Origin: Chloroflexota bacterium | GTDB taxonomy: Bacteria; Chloroflexota; Anaerolineae; J102 | DNA length: 20,962 nucleotides | NCBI GenBank assembly: GCA_003353825.1 | Contig: PIVW01000040.1 | Span: 1-20,962 of the forward strand | Direction: 5' to 3' | Shown here: positions 13,994 through 20,962 of the stretch, piece after piece | Numbering within the stretch: position 1 is the stretch's first letter | Layout of the letters: the number at the start of each line of letters is the position of its first letter | The notes under the pieces: model-generated | Databases searched by the model: none | What the model was told of the DNA's origin: nothing | The model's input: the letters and a program-made list of their open reading frames with translations, nothing else | Program-made: the position numbers and the translations under genes

Positions 13994-15304
13994 TCACTTA
14001 TCCTGTAATACCGACAGAAGTTCACCCGACCAGGCCAGCAGGCGCTCATCCGCCATGCTGATTCCAACCAACTGCAAACCCAAAGGCAGGCCATTGGCAG
14101 CGTCTGCGGCCGGGACTGTTGAGACAGGTAATCCGGCGTATGTCCAGGGCAGATTCATGATGGGATCGCCTGTGGATTCGAGGCCTTTGGGGGCGGGGCC
14201 AAGCGCGGCAGGGCAAAGCCACATATCGACGCCATGTACATCCATGACGTGCTCGATCTCTTCTCGGCAGGTTCTTCGACCCTCGCGAATAGTCCTGACC
14301 TCTTCTGCATCCATGGTTTGGCCCTCGCGAATCAAGGCGGCGGTTTGGGGACGATAAAGGGATTCATGCTCGCTGAACCAGGTGGCATGCTCTTCGGCGA
14401 ATTCGGCAGCGATCATGCGCCTGTGCTGTTTGTTTAGATCGGCGATATCAGACAATAGAGGCGCACGAATAACTGTGTAGCCCGCCCCTTCCAGTGTCTT
14501 AACCTGTACGGCAAAGGCTGCCAGCGCCTCATCTGATGCTTGAGTGAGATAAGTACCTTCGGGAATCCCCAGCAACGGCCGGGCCAGATCCCCAACATAC
14601 TGCCAGTCACGACAAAGGATCGAGGCCGCAAGCACCATGCCGGCTACATCCTGGCTGAAAAGCCCCACGTGGTCGACCGAGCGTGAGAAGGCTAACAAGC
14701 CTGCTGGGGGAATGCGGTTGTAAGTCGGTTTGAATCCGACGATGCCGCAAAATGCCGCAGGTCGGATCACCGAACCGATGGTCTGCGTGCCCAGGGCCAG
14801 TGGTGTGAACCCCGCCGCCACTGCTGCTGCCGAGCCGCTGCTGGACCCACCCGGCGTGTGAGCCAAGTTGTGGGGATTGCGCGTGGGTCCCGGTGCAAAA
14901 TAGGCGAACTCAGTGGTCACAGTTTTGCCCATGACCAGCGCTCCGGCTGCTTTTAGCATGGACACACTCGTCGCCTCGTCGCCGGCAAGCTCCTCGCCAG
15001 GCAGATCGCAGCCGGCCTGTGTGGTAAAACCATCGGCATGAAAGATATCCTTGACGCCGATGGGGATGCCGAATAGGGGGGGGCGGGAACTGGGGTTGGG
15101 ATAGCGGTTCAGGAGGGATTCGGCATCTGCCAGAAGTCTCGTACGGCGGTCGGGTTCGGGGATAAAAGCCTGGACCTGAGGCTCGATGGCGTCGATGCGA
15201 TCCAGCAACTCGCTCAAGTAGCTGATTAGATCAAGCTGTCCGGTGCGTAGAGCTGTGGCTGTTTGCGCAAGAGGGGTGGGAGGGAGTAGGGAAGTTGGGG
15301 ACAT
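13994..15304 (-). CDS. Amidase-signature family hydrolase
   Basis: The 436-residue protein belongs to the amidase-signature family (GatA, FAAH, allophanate hydrolase), which cleaves C-N amide bonds through a Ser-cisSer-Lys triad. All three residues are present: K85 in GIPIGVKDIF, S154 in TPGGSSSGSAAAV, and nucleophile S178 in GTQTIGSVIRPAAFCGIVG. The 24-residue spacing between the serines matches GatA. The length is shorter than GatA (about 480) and no gatB/gatC is nearby, so it is more likely a catabolic amidase than a glutamyl-tRNA amidotransferase subunit. It follows a class III CoA-transferase on the same strand after a tandem-repeat spacer, and an SDR fragment follows it. No ribosome site is visible before ATG 15304. 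The substrate is unknown. Confidence 0.85.
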   Translation of the reverse strand: MSPTSLLPPTPLAQTATALRTGQLDLISYLSELLDRIDAIEPQVQAFIPEPDRRTRLLADAESLLNRYPNPSSRPPLFGIPIGVKDIFHADGFTTQAGCDLPGEELAGDEATSVSMLKAAGALVMGKTVTTEFAYFAPGPTRNPHNLAHTPGGSSSGSAAAVAAGFTPLALGTQTIGSVIRPAAFCGIVGFKPTYNRIPPAGLLAFSRSVDHVGLFSQDVAGMVLAASILCRDWQYVGDLARPLLGIPEGTYLTQASDEALAAFAVQVKTLEGAGYTVIRAPLLSDIADLNKQHRRMIAAEFAEEHATWFSEHESLYRPQTAALIREGQTMDAEEVRTIREGRRTCREEIEHVMDVHGVDMWLCPAALGPAPKGLESTGDPIMNLPWTYAGLPVSTVPAADAANGLPLGLQLVGISMADERLLAWSGELLSVLQDK

Positions 15305-15322
15305 GGGATAGCGGTGATTGGG

Positions 15323-15420
15323 GTCGAAGGTCAGAAGTCGGAAGTCGGAAGTCGGAGGTCGGAGGTCGGAGGTCGGAGGTCGGAGGTCAGAAGTCGGAAG
15401 TCGGAGATTGGAGATTGGAT
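15323..15420. repeat. Heptamer tandem repeat, 14 units
   Basis: Fourteen consecutive 7-base units follow one another without a gap. The forms in order are GTCGAAG, GTCAGAA, two GTCGGAA, five GTCGGAG, GTCAGAA, GTCGGAA, GTCGGAG, then ATTGGAG and ATTGGAT. The central five are identical, and units diverge toward the ends, as expected of slippage growing from the middle. It lies between the amidase start and the CoA-transferase stop. Any frame across it gives a seven-residue repeat peptide, which explains the small ORF there. Confidence 0.95.
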
Positions 15421-15446
15421 ATCTCGATCAACTAGTCTTGTCATGA

Positions 15447-16643
15447 TCACACGACACCATCATCATGCATACCGACAATGGCTGCGTCGTCGTAGTCCAA
15501 TTCTCGCAGGATCTCATCCGTATGCTGCCCTAAAGTGGGTGGAGGCAGCCGATAGCTGGCTGGGGTGTCGGAGAGATGCATGGCGTTGCCCAGCACTTTG
15601 ATCGGCCCCACGGTGGGGTGGTCCATATCCACGATCATGCCTCGGGCCAATATATGTGGATCGGCCAGAGTTTCGTCGATCTCATTGATGGGACCACAGG
15701 GGATACCGGCTGCGCGCATTTTACCCAGCCAGACATCGGCGGGCTGGGTCTCGAAAAGATCACTCAATGCCTGATGTAGTTCCATGCGGTGGCTGAGGCG
15801 GTCGGCGTTGCTGGTGTAACGCCGGTCTGCACCCAGGGTCTCGGCCACGCCGATCGCTTCGCAGAAAATCGTCCACAAACGTTCGCTGCCCACTGCAACC
15901 AGAAAAGTCTTATCCAAAGCGTCGAAGAGCTCGTAGGGTGCGATCTGGGGGTGGAAATTACCCAGACGGCTGGGGCGCTGGCCGCTGACAAAGTACGCGC
16001 CGGCCATATTCGTCAGCCACGTGATCTGCGAATCAAGCAAGGCGGTGTCGATGAATTGGCCCTTACCGCTATGTTCACGGGCGTAAAGAGCGGTGGTGGC
16101 GGAGATCGTGGTGTAGAGCCCGGCGGTGATATCGCTGATCGGCACCGGATAGCGCACGGGTGGGCCGTTTGGTTCTCCGGTGAGAGCCATGGTGCCGGAC
16201 TCCCCCTGCGCGGCCAGATCGTAACCGCTGCGCCCGGCGTTGGGGCCGGTCATGCCATAGCCGCTGATCGAGCAATAGATCAGACGAGGGTTGAGAGTGC
16301 TGAGGGTGTCGTAATCTGCTTGCAGGCGTCGCAAAGACTCGATACGCGGCTGGTTGATGAGAAGGATATCAGCTTGAGCGATAAGCTTGTGGAAGATCTC
16401 ACGTCCGGCAGGGTGCTTGAGATTGAGTGTGAGACTGCGTTTATTGCGATTGGTACTGAGAAAGTAACCACTTTCACCTTCGATGAAAGGGGGCCCCCAG
16501 CCTCGAGCCATATCACCTTTGCCCGGGCGTTCGATTTTGATGACATCAGCGCCCATGTCGCCCAGCATCATAGCGGCAAAGGGCCCGGCCATGGCTTCGG
16601 TCATGTCGACGACGCGGATGTTTTCGAGTGCAAGTTGATTCAT
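15447..16643 (-). CDS. Class III (CaiB/BaiF) CoA-transferase
   Basis: The 398-residue enzyme exchanges CoA between carboxylic acids through an aspartyl-CoA thioester, as in formyl-CoA transferase and CaiB; such enzymes form interlocked dimers. Family marks are the N-terminal VVDMTEAMAGPFAAMMLGDM and GADVIKIERPGKGD (residues 9-45), SLTLNLKHPAGREI (70-83), and SGYDLAAQGESG (139-150) with D142 as the likely catalytic aspartate. The C-terminal GIPCGPINEIDE and DPHILARGM segments are also typical. The ribosome site is weak (GGA about 10 nt before ATG 16643). It is the first gene of a leftward unit with the amidase and the SDR fragment, which suggests breakdown of an amide-linked or CoA-activated organic acid. 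The acid itself is not predictable; alpha-methylacyl-CoA racemase-type function is the alternative. Confidence 0.9.
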   Translation of the reverse strand: MNQLALENIRVVDMTEAMAGPFAAMMLGDMGADVIKIERPGKGDMARGWGPPFIEGESGYFLSTNRNKRSLTLNLKHPAGREIFHKLIAQADILLINQPRIESLRRLQADYDTLSTLNPRLIYCSISGYGMTGPNAGRSGYDLAAQGESGTMALTGEPNGPPVRYPVPISDITAGLYTTISATTALYAREHSGKGQFIDTALLDSQITWLTNMAGAYFVSGQRPSRLGNFHPQIAPYELFDALDKTFLVAVGSERLWTIFCEAIGVAETLGADRRYTSNADRLSHRMELHQALSDLFETQPADVWLGKMRAAGIPCGPINEIDETLADPHILARGMIVDMDHPTVGPIKVLGNAMHLSDTPASYRLPPPTLGQHTDEILRELDYDDAAIVGMHDDGVV

Positions 16644-16663
16644 AAAGATTTTTCCAGAATAGC

Positions 16664-16906
16664 GTTAGGCGGCATTTCCTCAACCTCATACTAACGCAGT
16701 ATTACCCGATTTGTCCACGGCATTCAACAGCGATTGTGCAGCGGGATGCCGGTTATATGTGGCACCGGGCGTCGTGCCAGCGAGTCTGGCAGTCCGCCTG
16801 CTAAGGCATTTTCGGAAAAATAAATAAGCCTCCAATCCGAAAATGCCTCTAGCGACCTCCGAAAATGATAAAACCTCCCTCAATTATTTTTCGGAAGTCG
16901 CCTAAC
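16664..16906. repeat. Nested inverted-repeat element (MITE/REP-like)
   Basis: Three nested inverted repeats share the word TTTTCGGA. A perfect 13-bp pair is AGGCATTTTCGGA (16804-16816) with TCCGAAAATGCCT (16836-16848). A second pair is GCGACCTCCGAAAAT (16852-16866) with ATTTTTCGGAAGTCGC (16886-16901). The outer ends GTTAGGCGGC (16664-16673) and GTCGCCTAAC (16897-16906) are inverted at 9 of 10 positions. The loops of the two inner hairpins are also alike (CCTCCAA, CCTCCCTCAA). No clear target duplication is seen, so the outer boundaries are tentative. Confidence 0.5.
16688..16717 (-). promoter_or_regulatory. Candidate promoter of the CoA-transferase/amidase operon
   Basis: On the minus strand TGGACA (16712-16717), an 18-bp spacer and TAGTAT (16688-16693) lie about 45 bases before the CoA-transferase start. 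It falls inside the putative repeat element, so the element may have supplied it. Confidence 0.35.
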
Positions 16907-16918
16907 CCCTTTGGCCGT

Positions 16919-18361
16919 TTAAGCGGGCATCGTTTGCAATACGCTTTTGCTGCTACGAACCTGCGCCAGTGCCTGATCCAGATCTCCGATAATATCTGAG
17001 AAATGCTCAGCGCCGACATTGAGTCGGATCAGATTAGGTGGTACACCGGCCAGTTCGCGCCCCACATCCCCCTGTTGCTGGTGGGTGGAGATGGCCGGAA
17101 TCGTAGCCACGCTCTTGATACGGCCCAGATCAGTGGCGCGCCAGATCATTTGCAAGCCATCGAACACTTGCCGCGCTACCTGCGCTCCCCCCTTGACCGT
17201 GAACCCCAACAAATGGCCGTAGCGATTTACCGGCTCTCCCAGATCAGCCTCACCATCGACCAGCCACATATAACGAGAAGCGACATCATGCTCACGGCAG
17301 CTTGCTAATCCCGGATAGGAAACTCGCTCGACCTGTGGGTGCTGCTCCAGATATTGGGCAACCTCCATCGTGTTTCGGCTCATCAAGTCCATCTTACCGC
17401 GCAAGGTGCGCAAGTCGTTCAGGATCAGTAAAGCACTGAAAGGGCTGAGTGAGGGGCCATGATCTCGGAAGGGCTGCAGCTTGACATAGGTCGAGAAGTT
17501 GGAGCGCAGTTCATCTGGGCCGACGCGGGTATGGATATTGTGTCGGGCAATGATAGCGCCGGCAATGGCAAAACCGCTGCTGCTTAGGCTCTTGCTCACA
17601 GACTGCACGATGATATCGGCGCCATGATTCAAGGGGCGCATGAGCGCGGGCGTGGCCACAGTCGAGTCCACAATCAAGGGGAGGTCGTGCTGATGAGCGA
17701 TATCGGCTACGGCGGCGATATCGAAAACGCTTAGGCCAGGATTGCTGGGCATTTCACCGAAGACGAAACGGGTGTTGTTATCGATCCTGTCTGCCCATTC
17801 CGCCAGGTCCAGTGGATCGCGCACCCAACGCACTTCAATCCCCCGCTCGATGCCGTAGCGCTGGCTGAACAGCATATAGGTTCCACCATAACACTTGGCG
17901 CTGGCAACGATGTTTGGGGCAGTAGCGGCCGACAGCTGTTCCTGTTCGAGCGACAGAAAGGGATTCGTCGCCATAAATACGGACGATGTGCCTGATGATG
18001 TGGCGCAGGCACTGACATCGCCATCATAGCCATAGCCTTCTAGTAGCGCCAGGGTTTCTTCAAGATAATGCAGGGTGGGATTAGCAATACGCGAGTAGGT
18101 CCACGAGGGCATGAGATAGGCCAGAGCAGCTTCCATGTGGTCGCTACTCTCGAAGTGCTGGGCAGAACTCAGATAGGTAGGTTCGATAATGCTGCCCTGA
18201 TTGGCCAGGGCAGCTTGCATACCATAGAGGCCATGCACGGCAATGGTATCGAACTTCTTGCCACGCATGGCAGTGCGATGACTGGATTCAGCATCCACCA
18301 TCGCTTTACCACGTTCGATGTAGGCTTTGACGCCGGGAGAGTGTGAGGAAATGTTTGTCAT
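16919..18361 (-). CDS. Cys/Met-metabolism PLP enzyme (cystathionine gamma-synthase/OAH-sulfhydrylase family)
   Basis: This 480-residue fold-type I PLP enzyme belongs to the family that makes or breaks C-S bonds in cysteine, homocysteine and methionine. Family marks are WTYSRIANPTLHYLEE (about 87-102), ATSSGTSSVF (about 120-129), the PLP-ring aspartate in LIVDSTVATP (about 229-238) and the Schiff-base lysine K257 in VQSVSKSLSSSGFAIAG. Most relatives have TK followed by Y/W and GGH, so the active-site loop is divergent and gamma-lyase, sulfhydrylase and beta-lyase cannot be told apart. The ATG at 18361 is used: it lies 4 nt after the stop of the lyase gene, whose last codons supply the AAGGA ribosome site. 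The longer reading needs a TTG at 18385. Translational coupling ties it to amino-acid breakdown. Confidence 0.85.
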   Translation of the reverse strand: MTNISSHSPGVKAYIERGKAMVDAESSHRTAMRGKKFDTIAVHGLYGMQAALANQGSIIEPTYLSSAQHFESSDHMEAALAYLMPSWTYSRIANPTLHYLEETLALLEGYGYDGDVSACATSSGTSSVFMATNPFLSLEQEQLSAATAPNIVASAKCYGGTYMLFSQRYGIERGIEVRWVRDPLDLAEWADRIDNNTRFVFGEMPSNPGLSVFDIAAVADIAHQHDLPLIVDSTVATPALMRPLNHGADIIVQSVSKSLSSSGFAIAGAIIARHNIHTRVGPDELRSNFSTYVKLQPFRDHGPSLSPFSALLILNDLRTLRGKMDLMSRNTMEVAQYLEQHPQVERVSYPGLASCREHDVASRYMWLVDGEADLGEPVNRYGHLLGFTVKGGAQVARQVFDGLQMIWRATDLGRIKSVATIPAISTHQQQGDVGRELAGVPPNLIRLNVGAEHFSDIIGDLDQALAQVRSSKSVLQTMPA

Positions 18362-18365
18362 CAGT

Positions 18366-19817
<1,452 letters not shown>

Positions 19818-19897
19818 TTATGGCAATTGCTTGCGGAATAACTGGGAATCTGAACTATTCGTCGTGCGTTGTGTGTATGAAGCGGGCGCTCCGCTCA

Positions 19898-20404
19898 TTA
19901 GGAGCTTTCATCAGATAACGGTGGTAGAGGGAGTGCTGTTGTGGCTTTGATCTCCGAGAGAACCAGGCTGGTACGGATCTGAGCAATGCCTGAAATCGAT
20001 GTGAGACGGCGGATGACAAATCGCTCCAGGTCTTTGCGGTTGCGGACAACCACCTTGAGCAGATAGTCATGTTCGCCGGTAACATGGTAGCATTCCAGAA
20101 CTTCGGGCAATTTCTGAACAGAGGTCCTGAAGTTCTCAATTTGATCATGCTGGTGTAGTGCCATACTGACATGGATCAGACAGAGCATGTCGTAACCTGC
20201 CAGTTCGCGATCCACCAGAGCGACATACTCACGGATGAATCCATTCTTCTCGAGCCGCCGAATGCGAGCGTGCATTGCGGGTGCAGAGAGATTGACCTGG
20301 CGGGCCAGATCGGTGTGCTTTATCCGTCCATTGATTTGTAACTCATTAAGAATAGCGAAATCAATGGCATCGAGTGGCGATAGTCTTTGAGATGACTTTA
20401 TCAT
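19898..20404 (-). CDS. Lrp/AsnC-family transcriptional regulator
   Basis: The 168-residue protein is a feast/famine regulator: an N-terminal winged HTH (about 12-60, with HTDLARQVNLSAPAMHARIR as recognition region) and a C-terminal RAM domain that binds an amino acid and drives octamer assembly (about 68-150, with the conserved VTGEHDYLLKV at 108-118). GAGGT lies 8 nt before ATG 20404. It is directly upstream of, and in the same direction as, the tyrosine phenol-lyase and the Cys/Met-type PLP enzyme, so it is probably their regulator, with tyrosine or another aromatic or sulfur amino acid as effector (inference). An inverted repeat in its own promoter is consistent with autoregulation. Confidence 0.92.
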   Translation of the reverse strand: MIKSSQRLSPLDAIDFAILNELQINGRIKHTDLARQVNLSAPAMHARIRRLEKNGFIREYVALVDRELAGYDMLCLIHVSMALHQHDQIENFRTSVQKLPEVLECYHVTGEHDYLLKVVVRNRKDLERFVIRRLTSISGIAQIRTSLVLSEIKATTALPLPPLSDESS

Positions 20405-20448
20405 TTGCGCGACCTCACGTCAATGGTTTTTCTGTGAATACGGAGAAT

Positions 20449-20470
20449 ATACGAATTTTGTTAAGCGTAT
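20449..20470. promoter_or_regulatory. Possible operator of the Lrp/AsnC regulator
   Basis: ATACG (20449-20453) and CGTAT (20466-20470) are inverted around an AT-rich 12-base centre (AATTTTGTTAAG). The site lies at the predicted start of the Lrp transcript. Short arms around an AT-rich centre fit the loose Lrp/AsnC binding style. Confidence 0.3.
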
Positions 20471-20475
20471 TAGCC

Positions 20476-20503
20476 ATTCTACTTAATTTTATTCGGTAGA
20501 CAA
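20476..20503 (-). promoter_or_regulatory. Candidate promoter of the Lrp/AsnC gene
   Basis: On the minus strand TTGTCT (20498-20503), a 16-bp spacer and TAGAAT (20476-20481) predict a start near 20469 and a leader of about 65 nt. Confidence 0.4.
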
Positions 20504-20843
20504 GCCTATGTGGCAGAGGCACGGGATTCGGCGTTGTACTTGGCCATGCGCGGCTATGGCACTACGCATGTTACGGCAATAGCATCGTCGGTGTATTTGC
20601 AAATTCAGGCAATGTTACTACAATGACTTCAGCACTAGTTTTGACATAAAATCTCGCAACTCAAGTGTCTGCTCGAAAGATCCATGGCTTTGGTCTGAGA
20701 AGACACCAATTAAGACATGAGTGTTGCCCTATCAGCATAATGAGAGCATTTCATACGAAAATGGGTGGCATCGCAGGGCTGCAACATGACACAGCCCCGG
20801 TGGTGTGCGAATGGTAATCACAAGCGTTAGCGGTTGACTGAAC

Positions 20844-20962
20844 ATGGACTGGCTACTCGATCCCCTGCAATTCAATTTCATCGTCCGGGCGTTGCTCGCC
20901 GCACTGGTAGTCGGCATCGTTTGCTCCGTACTGGGCACTTATGTCGTGCTTCGAGGTATGGC
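20844..20962 (+). CDS. Metal ABC transporter permease (ABC-3 family), 5' end only
   Basis: From ATG 20844 the frame runs off the window edge after 39 codons. It reads MDWLLDPLQFNFIVRALLAA, then LVVGIVCSVLGTYVVLRGM. The short amphipathic start, the first membrane helix and the GTYVVLRGM turn are typical of ZnuB/MntB/TroC permeases, which import zinc or manganese with a binding protein and an ATPase. No ribosome site is obvious, and no ATPase or binding-protein gene precedes it, so they would lie further right. The metal cannot be told from this part. Confidence 0.75.
   Translation, partial: MDWLLDPLQFNFIVRALLAALVVGIVCSVLGTYVVLRGM

Larger units (their letters stand above)
20405..20843. other. 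Divergent intergenic region, regulator to ABC permease
   Basis: The left third holds the promoter and operator candidate of the Lrp gene. A 50-codon plus-strand frame at 20474-20626 (AYVAEARDSALYLAMRGYG and further) looks protein-like but has no start near its beginning and overlaps that promoter; I do not call it as a gene. A TTGACA at 20641 lacks a -10 partner. ATGAGAGCATTTCAT at 20740-20754 is a loose 7-1-7 palindrome (5 of 7 pairs), about 90 bases before the permease. Confidence 0.4.

Noticed and set aside
13994..15304. Glutamyl-tRNA amidotransferase subunit A (gatA)
   Set aside because: The triad fits the superfamily, but the protein is short, its neighbours are a CoA-transferase and an SDR fragment, and gatB/gatC are absent.
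15789..16694. 301-codon plus-strand frame opposite the CoA-transferase gene
   Set aside because: Same reason: the minus-strand protein has intact family motifs over its whole length, and the antisense reading shows none.

Overview
The window reads as ordinary bacterial chromosome of moderate GC, with housekeeping genes separated by repeat-rich intergenic DNA. The dnaG-rpoD pair, a CX3C zinc motif in DnaG, an insert in RpoD region 3, a stand-alone B12-binding mutase domain with MeaB, a MobA-like protein with a stretched nucleotide loop, and short tandem and palindromic repeats would fit a Chloroflexota (Anaerolineae/Caldilineae-like) genome. That placement is inference from gene style, not from a marker comparison.

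Left part (1-4980). The end of an unknown gene and a terminator are followed by a leftward gene for a small exported protein, a tRNA-Asn(GUU) with its own promoter and terminator, a long-chain acyl-CoA ligase under a strong promoter, and a convergent MobA-like nucleotidyltransferase. The next 0.8 kb has no convincing gene. It holds a palindromic repeat and a TTGACA-18-TATAAT promoter that probably drives dnaG-rpoD through a leader of about 260 nt.

Middle (4981-13990). This contains dnaG (primase) and rpoD (primary sigma factor), then a leftward RimI-like tandem GNAT protein. A decayed stretch follows: a patatin-like phospholipase pseudogene with an in-frame stop, a 162-bp MITE-like element with a 9-bp target duplication, and a 68-bp near-perfect palindrome carrying a promoter and two outward-facing translation starts. 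The methylmalonyl-CoA mutase B12-binding subunit, a second MITE-like element of the same family (329 bp, 8/9 target duplication), meaB and prs come next. The B12 subunit and MeaB belong to propionyl-CoA/methylmalonyl-CoA metabolism, which the acyl-CoA ligase and the CoA-transferase would complement.

Right part (13829-20962). All genes but the last run leftward. A class III CoA-transferase, an amidase-signature hydrolase and a 5' fragment of a short-chain dehydrogenase form one likely operon, with a 14-copy heptamer repeat between the first two. An Lrp/AsnC regulator, a tyrosine phenol-lyase (identified by three diagnostic residues) and a translationally coupled Cys/Met-type PLP enzyme form an amino-acid degradation cluster. 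The window ends in the first 39 codons of a metal-type ABC-3 permease on the plus strand.

The most notable items are the two-member MITE family with readable target duplications, the palindrome with mirrored start regions, the regulated PLP lyase pair, and the gene remnants that show recent local decay.
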